DNA of 64,000 nt from Bacteroidota bacterium (GTDB taxonomy: Bacteria; Bacteroidota; Bacteroidia; AKYH767-A; JAHEYN01): NCBI GenBank assembly GCA_023251555.1, contig JAHEYN010000004.1, positions 1-64,000 on the forward strand, given 5' to 3'. Below, one piece after another: positions 37,995 to 46,066 of this stretch (its first letter is position 1; each line of letters begins with the position of its first letter). The notes under the pieces were generated by a model, which had not been told where the DNA came from, did no database searches, and saw nothing but the letters and a program-made list of their open reading frames with translations. Made by a program: the position numbers and the translations under genes.

Positions 37995-39109
37995 AATATC
38001 AGCTCTGAAAGTTTCCCGGCATTTCTCCTGTTCGAAAAATTTTCCTGCAGAACAGATTCTCTTTTTCTTATTTCTTCTCCGTCAAAATCTTTATTAAAAA
38101 GCTGGCTGATTTTTTCTTTCATCTGTCTGGGAGAATCGGCAATTGCACACAGTGTTTCGAGCCCCGTTCCCTTTACCATCGGCGTATTTACGATACAGTG
38201 CCTTCCCGTGAACAATGCTGCAAGCAGCTTCAGTTTAATTCCGGTGTTCTGGAAGGTGGGAAGAATATTTACCTGGGCATCTCTTACAAGTTCATAAATT
38301 TCAGAGGTGCTGATGTCGGCTTTCAGCGTGATGTTCGGGTAACGGCCTGCAGCTTCAATAAGAAGCTTAGAGGGTTTTGATCCTGCAATTACCAGCGGCA
38401 CTTTCAGGCTGTTAAAAATCTTCTCTGCCAGGTAAATTGCCGCCTGGTTGTTTTCTCCCACCGCGAGATTGCCGTGGTAAAAAGCAAACGCCCCCCGTCC
38501 TTTTTTTGCAGTCGGGTTTTCGTGCGGGTGAAATGCCGGTATGTAATAAACGTTGCGGAACCTTGCGCCAAGGTCTCCGGTGTCATGCTGGGAGATGGCA
38601 GCAACGGCGGAAGCCTGCCTGAGCACATCTTCATACTTCCTGAGTTTAGCCGCCTCGTTGTGAAAATAATAGCGCTTGAAGATATTGCTCTCCACCAGGG
38701 CAAGGTTGTCGTAATACTCATGCTCTATATTGTGCATACGTACAATGGTCTTTCTTTTCTCCATATCCCCGCTGTGCAAATGATATGTGGAGTGCAGACC
38801 TTCCATCAGTACCGGGAAACTGTTCTTTGAAAGATTCTTTTTCAGTTGTTCAGAAGAACGGGAAAGAACGATATAGGGAATGCCGTTGAACAATAACGAC
38901 TTTGCCGTTTTTCTCGGATAGTAATGCACGCTTGCACAGAATTTTTCCAGCTCCCTGCGCCTTTGTCTTCCATACTCGAAGCAGTGCAGATGTATTTTGA
39001 CCCCCGCTTCAGAGAGGGCTTTGATTTTGAAAAACACTTCTATAACGCCTCCGTAATCAGGCGGGTAGGGGATGTCAAAAGAAATAATATTGAGGTTTTT
39101 TCCGCTCAT
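37979..39109 (-). CDS. Glycosyltransferase (GT4-like)
   Basis: A 376-residue GT-B fold enzyme. The N-terminal domain starts with IISFDIPYPPDYGGVIEVF, a typical acceptor-side opening, and the C-terminal donor side has FYHGNLAVGENN, PLVIAGSKPS and ILPTFQNTGIKLKLLAALFTG, where a Glu is usual in the E-x7-E motif but here reads T/K. It likely builds a surface glycan. It is the last of five genes in a minus-strand operon from DUF4783. It is coupled by ATGA overlap to the GT gene before it. Confidence 0.82.
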   Translation of the reverse strand: MSGKNLNIISFDIPYPPDYGGVIEVFFKIKALSEAGVKIHLHCFEYGRQRRRELEKFCASVHYYPRKTAKSLLFNGIPYIVLSRSSEQLKKNLSKNSFPVLMEGLHSTYHLHSGDMEKRKTIVRMHNIEHEYYDNLALVESNIFKRYYFHNEAAKLRKYEDVLRQASAVAAISQHDTGDLGARFRNVYYIPAFHPHENPTAKKGRGAFAFYHGNLAVGENNQAAIYLAEKIFNSLKVPLVIAGSKPSKLLIEAAGRYPNITLKADISTSEIYELVRDAQVNILPTFQNTGIKLKLLAALFTGRHCIVNTPMVKGTGLETLCAIADSPRQMKEKISQLFNKDFDGEEIRKRESVLQENFSNRRNAGKLSELIFQKLP

Positions 39110-40236
39110 GCCGTTGTTGCCCGTAGGATAAGCTCAGACAGTTTTTTTTCTTCTTCCTGCCAGCACAGCCCGGCAGCAGATTTCTTTGCATTTTCCTTCC
39201 ACGATGCGAGTTGGGCAGGATTGCCCAGCATCTCCCTTATTTTTTCTGCAATATGCCGCGGATCGTGATTCTCAATGAAAGCACCAACCCTGTGAGCGGT
39301 TATAATTTTTTTTACTTCTGCAAGCGGGTATGCGAGCACTGCAATACCGGCATGAATATAATCGAACAGCTTATTCGGAAGGCTGTACCTGTAATTGATG
39401 TTTGTGTCTTTGTCCAATGTAAGTCCTATATCCGCCGACATGGTGTATTTCCTGAGTTCTTCAAACGGGAGAAGCCCGGTAAATATTATACGGTCCTCCA
39501 GTTTTAATTCGCCTGTAAGCTTTTTAAGCGCCCCCATCACATCTCCTTTTCCGGCAATAACCAGCACAGCATTATCCAGGTACTGCATTGCTTTTACCGC
39601 CTCTTCCGCGCCCCTGTTTATGTTAATGCCGGCACCCTGGAGGATGAGTATGTTTTTGTTCTCCGGGAGGCCCAGCGATTTTCTTGTTTCCACCGCGCTT
39701 TTTATTGCTGTCTCCTGCAGCAATGGAACATTGCGGATGGCTTTCACCTCTGTATGATATTCTTTTTTGTAGATGGCTGCTATTGATTCATTGACAGTGC
39801 AAACATATTTCAGTCGCGGGAAGATGAACTTTTCAATCAGTTTCCATACTGTCCGTATAGCCTTGCGGTCAGAAAGTTCGGGCACCCCCGTGAAATATTC
39901 ATGGCTGTCGTATACCAGGGGCACAGATTTTATTTTTGAAGCAAGAAAATTGGGCAGGAGGGTATCAAGGTCATTGGCAATGAGCAGGGTAGCCGGGTGG
40001 AAGAGCAGGTAAAAGAACAGGCGCAGGTTATATTCTGCGTAAAAGAAAGCTCCTTTGCTGAACAGAAGGCGCATTCTGTGTGTGTGGTAGCTGCGGTCAT
40101 ACAGGGGAGGAGAGCAGGAAAGCCTTCTCCCTACGACCACTACTTTGTATCCCATCCCGGATAGGGTGAGAGCCGTTCTGTGAACCCGCTGGTCGGCGCT
40201 GAGGTCATTGGTTACTGATACAAGGGCTTTCTTCAT
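39106..40236 (-). CDS. Glycosyltransferase (GT4-like)
   Basis: A 376-residue GT-B glycosyltransferase. The N-terminus MKKALVSVTNDLSADQRVHR is the common form in Bacteroidota capsule or LPS transferases. The donor domain shows ILQGAGININRGAEEAV, LVIAGKGD, IIFTGLLPFEEL and YRYSLPNKLFDYIHAGIAVLA. It is ATGA-coupled on both sides: to the YihY membrane gene before it and to a second GT after it. The sugar and acceptor are not identifiable. Confidence 0.85.
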   Translation of the reverse strand: MKKALVSVTNDLSADQRVHRTALTLSGMGYKVVVVGRRLSCSPPLYDRSYHTHRMRLLFSKGAFFYAEYNLRLFFYLLFHPATLLIANDLDTLLPNFLASKIKSVPLVYDSHEYFTGVPELSDRKAIRTVWKLIEKFIFPRLKYVCTVNESIAAIYKKEYHTEVKAIRNVPLLQETAIKSAVETRKSLGLPENKNILILQGAGININRGAEEAVKAMQYLDNAVLVIAGKGDVMGALKKLTGELKLEDRIIFTGLLPFEELRKYTMSADIGLTLDKDTNINYRYSLPNKLFDYIHAGIAVLAYPLAEVKKIITAHRVGAFIENHDPRHIAEKIREMLGNPAQLASWKENAKKSAAGLCWQEEEKKLSELILRATTA

Positions 40237-41168
40237 GAAGATGTTTGCCGGCCGTCACGCTTCGCATTGTCTATGCTTGCGTTCAGTTCAAACCCGACCA
40301 GAAGGATGACAGAGTTAAAATAGATCCAGAGCAGTATAACCATCAGCGTTCCGATGGACCCGTAGACCTTGTTATACTTCCCGAAGTTGTTGACAAAGTA
40401 TGCAAATCCAAGCGATGTTGCCAGGGACAGGAAGGTCGCCAGCGTTGATCCTGCGGAAATAAAACGGAATCTTTTCTTCCTTGCAGGAGCAAAATAATAA
40501 AGGAAAGAAAAGTTGAGAAAAAGAAGGGAGATGATAATTACCCATTTCCCCCCCGAGAGCATATAGTAGGTAACCTGGTTCCTGAGCAGCCCTATTTTTA
40601 CAACGTAAATAAGTGCAGACTCGCTGAAGATAATAAGCGTGATTGCCAGAAGGAGCAGCAGGGAGAGGATGACAGTCACCATGATTGAAACAAGACGCTG
40701 TTTAAAAGGAGATCGGGTTTCCACATAATGGTATGTTTTGTTAAAACTGTCCATCATGGCATTTACCCCGTTTGTTGAAAAATACAATGCAAGGAGGAAT
40801 CCGAAAGAGAGCAGACCTCCCCGCTGGTGCTTTACTATGTCTTCTATCGTGGTTTTGGTCGCGATGTATGCGTTTTTGGGAAGAAAATCCCTGATAAGCC
40901 CCAGTAGTGTGCCCTGGAATCCTGCAATGGGGACATAAGGAATCAGCGTGAACAGGAAAATGATGGAAGGAAAAAGGGCAATGAAAAAGTTGAAGGAAAG
41001 AGAGGATGCCCGTGTGGTTAGAGATCCTTTCTGAATCCCCCTGATGAAAAAACTTCCTACATCATATAGTGGCAGCCCGTCGAATCCCGGGATCACGATC
41101 CGTTTGGTGTAATTAAGCAGGATCTTCAGTGGCGGAAATCCCAGGAGGTATTTTGAAAGTTTAAACAA
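40233..41168 (-). CDS. YihY/virulence factor BrkB family membrane protein
   Basis: A 311-residue inner-membrane protein with about six hydrophobic segments (around residues 55-80, 110-130, 155-185, 200-220, 235-260, 275-295). Family strings are TTRASSLSFNFFIALFPSIIF, quoted in part, and FSTNGVNAMMDSFNKTYH. The family is often mislabelled as ribonuclease BN; its real role is unknown. It is 9 nt downstream of nadC and ATGA-coupled to the next GT gene. Confidence 0.9.
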   Translation of the reverse strand: MFKLSKYLLGFPPLKILLNYTKRIVIPGFDGLPLYDVGSFFIRGIQKGSLTTRASSLSFNFFIALFPSIIFLFTLIPYVPIAGFQGTLLGLIRDFLPKNAYIATKTTIEDIVKHQRGGLLSFGFLLALYFSTNGVNAMMDSFNKTYHYVETRSPFKQRLVSIMVTVILSLLLLLAITLIIFSESALIYVVKIGLLRNQVTYYMLSGGKWVIIISLLFLNFSFLYYFAPARKKRFRFISAGSTLATFLSLATSLGFAYFVNNFGKYNKVYGSIGTLMVILLWIYFNSVILLVGFELNASIDNAKRDGRQTSS

Positions 41169-41177
41169 AGCGGGCAG

Positions 41178-42065
41178 TTATTGAATTACCTTGAAGCTCA
41201 GGTCAAGGCTCCGGAAAGAATGAGTAAGCTCACCGGATGAGATATAATCCACCCCCGTCTCCGCATAACTCCTGATGTTTTCTCTTGTGATATTTCCTGA
41301 GGCTTCGGTAATGTATTGTCCCTTGATTAGTTCAATCGCTTCCCTGATATCCTCAGGTGAGAAGTTGTCGAGCATAATCCTGTCAACATCCCCGTTTGCC
41401 ATAATTTCCTTCACATCTTCAATGCTCCGTGCTTCGACTTCAACTTTCATACTCCTGTTATTTTTTGAAAGATATTCCCTGCAGGCAAAGATAGCCTGTT
41501 TTATCCCTCCGGCAGAGTCAATATGATTATCCTTAATGAGTATCATGTCATAGAGGCCCATTCTGTGGTTTTCTCCCCCGCCTGTTTTTACGGCCCACTT
41601 TTCCGGTACCCTGAAACCTGGAGTTGTTTTCCTGGTATCAAGCAGTTTTGTTTTAAGACCGTGTAGCTGCTTTACCATTTCATTTGTTTTGGTTGCAATG
41701 CCGCTCATTCGCTGCATGCAGTTAAGCAGCACCCTTTCGGCCCCGAGGAGTTTGCGTGTATTTCCTTCGGCAATAAACACCGTGTCCCCCGGTCTGACAG
41801 GACTTCCGTCTTTGAGAGTTAAAGAAATCCTGACGTCAGGATCGGAAAACTTCAGTATGCAGAGACCAAGTTCCACTCCTGCTATAATGCCATGGCTTTT
41901 TGCCATGAGCCGGAACTTCCCCTTTTGCCTTTCCGGGATACAGGCAAGAGAGGTATGATCTCCGTCGCCATTGTCCTCTCCGAGCGCCCGGGTGATAAAT
42001 GCAGCCAGGTCAAATCCCGGGTAATTGATAACAGTCGGGTGGTTCACCGGATCAGTCTTTTTCAA
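41178..42065 (-). CDS. nadC: Nicotinate-nucleotide pyrophosphorylase (carboxylating)
   Basis: This enzyme makes nicotinate mononucleotide from quinolinate and PRPP in de novo NAD synthesis. It has 295 residues, with family strings ALGEDNGDGDHTS, LLNCMQRMSGIAT, LLDTRKTTPGFR, GGGENHRMGL and VEVEARSIEDV. The start is either TTG 42065 (14-nt overlap with DUF4783) or GTG 42047 (4 nt after its stop); GTG may be preferred. nadA and nadB are not in the window. It lies second in the DUF4783-led operon. Confidence 0.95.
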   Translation of the reverse strand: MKKTDPVNHPTVINYPGFDLAAFITRALGEDNGDGDHTSLACIPERQKGKFRLMAKSHGIIAGVELGLCILKFSDPDVRISLTLKDGSPVRPGDTVFIAEGNTRKLLGAERVLLNCMQRMSGIATKTNEMVKQLHGLKTKLLDTRKTTPGFRVPEKWAVKTGGGENHRMGLYDMILIKDNHIDSAGGIKQAIFACREYLSKNNRSMKVEVEARSIEDVKEIMANGDVDRIMLDNFSPEDIREAIELIKGQYITEASGNITRENIRSYAETGVDYISSGELTHSFRSLDLSFKVIQ

Positions 42066-42438
42066 ATCTCAGCTCCCTGATAACTGATCGCCCGCCGGCC
42101 TGTTTGATAAAAATAGTTGTGCGGTAGATACCTCCGGTAGTAGCCAGGTTCCCGATGGCATACATGGGGCCGTCTTTCACGGGACTCTTGTGAAGTATGG
42201 TGAACGATTTGGGGGTGTTCTTCTGGAAGAAATCCTTTAAAACCAACTCGGCCTGGGTTTTGCTGTACACTTCTTCCTGGCTTAGGATAGTCAGGTCTAC
42301 GCTGGCCTCAAAATATTTTGCCAGCTCTTTGGAGTTTCCCGAACGCATGCCTGCCGCTATCTCCTCGTATATGTCGGGGGCGGCAGCCAGCGTACCGGCA
42401 AGCATGAACAGAAACCCATATAATATCTTTTTGCTCAT
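42052..42438 (-). CDS. DUF4783 family exported protein
   Basis: A 128-residue secreted protein: a signal peptide (MSKKILYGFLFMLAGTLAAA) precedes an NTF2-like alpha+beta domain with IYEEIAAGMRSGNSKELAKYF and a QAELVLKDFFQKN segment. DUF4783 is a Bacteroidota family of unknown function. The track start (42486) lies upstream of the predicted promoter. Of the two remaining ATGs, 42438 gives a leader of about 28 nt and a cleaner signal peptide than 42462. It leads a five-gene operon with nadC, YihY and two GTs. Confidence 0.83.
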   Translation of the reverse strand: MSKKILYGFLFMLAGTLAAAPDIYEEIAAGMRSGNSKELAKYFEASVDLTILSQEEVYSKTQAELVLKDFFQKNTPKSFTILHKSPVKDGPMYAIGNLATTGGIYRTTIFIKQAGGRSVIRELRFEKD

Positions 42439-42471
42439 TTTATTGATATTTTTGTGTTTCATTAACAGCGG

Positions 42472-42502
42472 CAAAAATAACGCCAAAATTTATAAACCCA
42501 AA
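42472..42502 (-). promoter_or_regulatory. Promoter of the DUF4783-nadC operon
   Basis: On the minus strand TTTG, 19 nt, then TATTTTTG: a perfect consensus match. It lies in the gap divergent from rlmH. Confidence 0.65.
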
Positions 42503-42533
42503 GTGTTTTGCAGTATAAAGGAGATGCCCGGGT

Positions 42534-42998
42534 ATGAAGTTTAAACTTCTGCTTGCCGGAAAAACTGACGAACGCTACCTGCGTGAGGGCTCTGAAATGT
42601 ACGCGGGACGGCTGGCTCATTATATTAAACTCGATATTTTTTCGCTTCCTTCCGTAAAAGAAACCAATCCTGTACGTCAACGGGAAATGGAGGCCGTCCG
42701 GTTTATGAAGAATATTGATCCCTCCGATTTTGTAGTGCTTCTTGATGAGCACGGTTCCCGGATGAGTTCTGTGGAATTTGCCGGGTTTATCAGGAAAAAA
42801 AGCATGGGAGGAACACGCTGTATCGTATTCGTCACAGGAGGGCCTTTTGGCCATGGAGAGGCCGTCAGGCAGAGGGCGGATTTTGAATTGTCACTGTCGC
42901 CAATGACCTTTTCCCACCAGATGGTGCGCTTGTTTTTTCTTGAGCAGCTTTACAGGGCAATGACTATTATAAAAGGTGAGAAGTATCACCATGGCTGA
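42534..42998 (+). CDS. rlmH: 23S rRNA (pseudouridine1915-N3)-methyltransferase
   Basis: A SPOUT-class enzyme that methylates pseudouridine 1915 in helix 69 of 23S rRNA. The 154-residue length is standard. The knot region has FVVLLDEHGSRMSS and IVFVTGGPFGHGEAV, and the C-terminus ends LYRAMTIIKGEKYHHG, the catalytic tail of the family. It is divergent from DUF4783. The next gene, 72 nt on, has its own -7 box, so rlmH may be monocistronic. Confidence 0.96.
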   Translation: MKFKLLLAGKTDERYLREGSEMYAGRLAHYIKLDIFSLPSVKETNPVRQREMEAVRFMKNIDPSDFVVLLDEHGSRMSSVEFAGFIRKKSMGGTRCIVFVTGGPFGHGEAVRQRADFELSLSPMTFSHQMVRLFFLEQLYRAMTIIKGEKYHHG

Positions 42999-43020
42999 GC
43001 CCGGCAAAAGAAATCATTTG

Positions 43021-43028
43021 TATATTTG
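43021..43028 (+). promoter_or_regulatory. -7 box of the plus-strand glycan arm
   Basis: TATATTTG, perfect for TAnnTTTG, 42 nt before the ATG at 43071. No good -33 at the usual spacing. Confidence 0.42.
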
Positions 43029-43070
43029 CTTATCAGGCAAGCCCGGTACACAGGTTTAAAAATTCTTTTT

Positions 43071-44066
43071 ATGATTTGTTCTCTTGTCACAGGCGGTGCG
43101 GGATTTATTGGAGCTCATGTTACAAATGAACTTCTTAAGCTCGGCCATAAGGTTGTGGTTCTTGATGACCTCAGCGGGGGGTTCAGGGAAAATGTGAATC
43201 CTTTGGCCGTATTTATTGAAGGTTCGGTTACCGACCATGTACTCCTTGAAAAACTTTTTAAGGAGTACCGTTTCAATTATGTATATCATCTTGCCGCTTA
43301 TGCTGCAGAAGGGCTGAGCCATTTTATAAGGCGTTTTAATTATACCAATAACCTTATCGGCAGCGTAAATCTTATCAACGAGTCGGTAAAAAACAAAGTA
43401 CAGTGTTTTGTTTTTACTTCTTCCATTGCGGTGTACGGAGCAGCGGAGCCTCCTATGCGGGAAGACATGACTCCTATGCCGGAAGATCCTTACGGAGTTG
43501 CGAAATATGCAGTGGAGCTTGACCTCAAAGCAGCTCATGAAATGTTCGGTCTTGATTATATTGTTTTCCGCCCGCATAATGTATACGGCGAGTACCAGAA
43601 CCTGGGTGACAGGTACCGGAATGTGGTTGGGATATTCATGAACCAGCTTATGCAGGGTAAGTCCCTCACTGTTTTTGGAGACGGCACCCAGACACGGGCA
43701 TTCAGTTACATAGGCGACGTGGCCCCGCATATCGCCAATTCTGTGAATGTCAGGGAGGCGTACAATGAAATTTTTAATATAGGGGCGGACAAGGATTACT
43801 CGGTTAACGAACTTGCTCAGACAACCATGGATGCCATGGGAATAACGGAAGAGATCAGGCACCTCCCGGCCCGGAATGAAGTGGTGCATGCGCATTCCGA
43901 CCATGAGAAGGCCCGCAGGGTGTTTGGAATTAAAAGCTCCTTTTCCCTTCATGAGGGGTTAAAACAGATGACTTCCTGGGCCAAAAAGGCGGGAGCAAAA
44001 AAAAGTAAAAAATTCGGAGAGATTGAAGTTATGGAAAAGCTCCCTCCCGTCTGGATGGAAGAGTGA
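43071..44066 (+). CDS. NAD-dependent sugar-nucleotide epimerase (GalE-like)
   Basis: A 331-residue extended SDR. The Rossmann motif is SLVTGGAGFIGAH, with DDLSGG after strand 2. The catalytic serine is in FTSSIAVYG, the Tyr/Lys pair is in YGVAK, and FRPHNVYGEYQNLGDRY follows. It probably inverts a hydroxyl in a UDP-sugar for glycan assembly. The track start at 43026 lies within the predicted -7 box; the ATG at 43071 is used. A methyltransferase starts 1 nt after the stop, so this is an operon. Confidence 0.88.
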   Translation: MICSLVTGGAGFIGAHVTNELLKLGHKVVVLDDLSGGFRENVNPLAVFIEGSVTDHVLLEKLFKEYRFNYVYHLAAYAAEGLSHFIRRFNYTNNLIGSVNLINESVKNKVQCFVFTSSIAVYGAAEPPMREDMTPMPEDPYGVAKYAVELDLKAAHEMFGLDYIVFRPHNVYGEYQNLGDRYRNVVGIFMNQLMQGKSLTVFGDGTQTRAFSYIGDVAPHIANSVNVREAYNEIFNIGADKDYSVNELAQTTMDAMGITEEIRHLPARNEVVHAHSDHEKARRVFGIKSSFSLHEGLKQMTSWAKKAGAKKSKKFGEIEVMEKLPPVWMEE

Positions 44067-44067
44067 C

Positions 44068-44970
44068 ATGGTCGCTTATACCCAACCCTCCCGGGGTGTG
44101 ATAAAAACTTCTTCCGGGGAAATACAGAGTTTTATTTCTACTGCCGATTTTGAAAACGACAGGGGTACCATCAGTTCGTTCGGGGAGGAGTGGAAGAAAT
44201 TTTCTTCTTTTACTGAAGAAGAGATTAGTACTGCCGGCGGGGAATATTTTGATGTCATTACGGAAGAGATGCTGAATAAATCTTCCGTGGTGCTTGACGT
44301 TGGATGCGGAAGCGGGAGATGGTCCCGGTATATCGCTCCCCGCGTAAAGTGGATTGAAGCAGTGGACCCGAGCGATGCTGTCCATGCCGCCCTGGAAAAC
44401 CTGAAAGGATTCAGCAATGTGCGCGTAACACAGGCAGGAGCGGATACACTTCCCTTTCCTGATGAATCATTTGATTTTATTATGGCTATAGGTGTCCTGC
44501 ATCATGTACCGGATACATTTTCGGCCATGCGGAAAATTCTTGCGAAGCTAAAGCCCGGCGGGAGTTTTTTTGTTTACCTTTATTATAGCCTTGACAACAG
44601 GGGAGTCATGTATAAGTTGCTTTTCTATTGTTCGAATATAATGCGGATGCTGATATCCGCCCTCCCTGGTATCCTTAAGCGGGTGGTTTGTGATATGATT
44701 GCCGTTGTGGTATATTTTCCTCTGGCATCAGCGGGAAAACTCATGCAGAAGTTCTTTCCCGGAAGCAGCTGGCTGCAGTCTGTGCCACTTTCTTATTATT
44801 CCGGTAAAAGTTTTTTTATCATGAGGAATGACGCTTTGGATCGTTTTGGAACCCCGCTCGAGAAGAGGTTCAGTAAAAAAGAAATTGAAGAAATGCTCTC
44901 TGCTGCCGGCCTCCGTGAGATTCGCTTCTCCTCCCGGGCTCCTTTCTGGCACGCAGTGGGGAAAAAGTAA
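44068..44970 (+). CDS. Class I SAM-dependent methyltransferase
   Basis: A 300-residue methyltransferase. A 65-residue leader is followed by motif I VLDVGCGSGRWSRY, then VDPSDA, the acidic GADTLPFPDESFD and the box MAIGVLHHV. A hydrophobic stretch in the second half (about 180-215) suggests membrane contact. The fold is Methyltransf_11; the acceptor is probably a glycan or glycolipid intermediate, from context. The start at 44068 is 1 nt past the epimerase stop, and the next GT begins 1 nt after its own stop. Confidence 0.85.
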   Translation: MVAYTQPSRGVIKTSSGEIQSFISTADFENDRGTISSFGEEWKKFSSFTEEEISTAGGEYFDVITEEMLNKSSVVLDVGCGSGRWSRYIAPRVKWIEAVDPSDAVHAALENLKGFSNVRVTQAGADTLPFPDESFDFIMAIGVLHHVPDTFSAMRKILAKLKPGGSFFVYLYYSLDNRGVMYKLLFYCSNIMRMLISALPGILKRVVCDMIAVVVYFPLASAGKLMQKFFPGSSWLQSVPLSYYSGKSFFIMRNDALDRFGTPLEKRFSKKEIEEMLSAAGLREIRFSSRAPFWHAVGKK

Positions 44971-44971
44971 G

Positions 44972-46060
44972 ATGAAAAAAATTCTTTTCATAGCGGCACA
45001 CAGGAAAGACCGCGCTCCCGGGCAGCGTTTCAGGTTTGAACAGTATTTTTCGTTCCTCGAAGAAAACGGTTATCAATGCCACCTTTCTTTTATCGTTACT
45101 GAAAAAGACGACCAGGTATTATACAAAGAAGGACATTACCTTCAGAAATTTTTCATTGCCCTGAAAGGCGCCCTGAAAAGGCTTCAGGAAGTTATTAATG
45201 CCCGGGAATATGATATAATATTCATCTTCAGGGAAGCGTTCTTTACGGGTTCATATTTTTTCGAAAGATGGTTCAGGAAATCGGGAGCTAAAATTGTGTT
45301 TGATTTTGATGATGCCATATGGGTTGATAATATTTCGGAGGGGAATAAGAAATTCCGCTGGATGAAAGATTCTGCCAAAACGCCTTCTATCATTGCACTG
45401 TCGGACATGGTATTTGCAGGAAACAGGTATCTTGCGGATTACGCTTCGAAGTATAACGGCAATGTGAAGATTATTCCAACGACCATTGATACCGATAAGT
45501 ACCGGCATTCGGGGAGAACCCCGGAGGCCGGAGAGCCTGTAACTATAGGGTGGAGCGGCAGCATTACCACCATCCGGCATTTTGAATATGCAGTGCCCTT
45601 TCTCAGGATTATTAAGCAGACATATGGCGACAGGGTGAAAATAAAGGTGGTTGGTGACCGGTCATACCGGAACGATGAACTTGGTGTTTGCGGCCTGGCG
45701 TGGATTGCTGAGGATGAAATAAAGGAACTTTCAGAGTTTGATATCGGCATCATGCCCCTCCCGGATGACGAATGGGCAAAAGGGAAATGCGGGCTGAAGG
45801 GGCTGCAATACATGGCTCTCGGCATCCCGACTGTCATGTCGCCTGTGGGTGTGAATGCAGAAATCATACAGGATGGGGTCAATGGATTTCTTGCTTCCTC
45901 TGTTCAGGAATGGGTAAATAAACTGTCTGTCCTGATAGAGTCTCCGGAACTAAGAAAAAAAACAGGAGATGCCGGTCTTGCAACGGTTGTGGAGAAATAT
46001 TCGGTTCATGCCCAGAAGCATAACTATCTCCGTTATTTCAATGAACTGATTAATTCATGA
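44972..46060 (+). CDS. Glycosyltransferase (GT4-like)
   Basis: A 362-residue GT-B enzyme. The N-terminal half begins KKILFIAAHRKDRAPGQRFRF. The DFDDAIW string is typical of this GT4 subgroup, and the donor half has IGWSGSITTIRHF, IKVVGDR and the E-x7-E-like segment KGLQYMALGIPTVMSPVG. The track start at 44828 lies in the methyltransferase; the ATG at 44972 fits. It is the third gene of the plus-strand glycan arm. Confidence 0.88.
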   Translation: MKKILFIAAHRKDRAPGQRFRFEQYFSFLEENGYQCHLSFIVTEKDDQVLYKEGHYLQKFFIALKGALKRLQEVINAREYDIIFIFREAFFTGSYFFERWFRKSGAKIVFDFDDAIWVDNISEGNKKFRWMKDSAKTPSIIALSDMVFAGNRYLADYASKYNGNVKIIPTTIDTDKYRHSGRTPEAGEPVTIGWSGSITTIRHFEYAVPFLRIIKQTYGDRVKIKVVGDRSYRNDELGVCGLAWIAEDEIKELSEFDIGIMPLPDDEWAKGKCGLKGLQYMALGIPTVMSPVGVNAEIIQDGVNGFLASSVQEWVNKLSVLIESPELRKKTGDAGLATVVEKYSVHAQKHNYLRYFNELINS

Positions 46061-46066
46061 TTAAAG

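Noticed and set aside
43056-43952. 298-residue minus ORF opposite the epimerase
   Set aside because: Shadow ORF, rich in His/Cys/Arg without domain pattern; the plus frame is a clear SDR.
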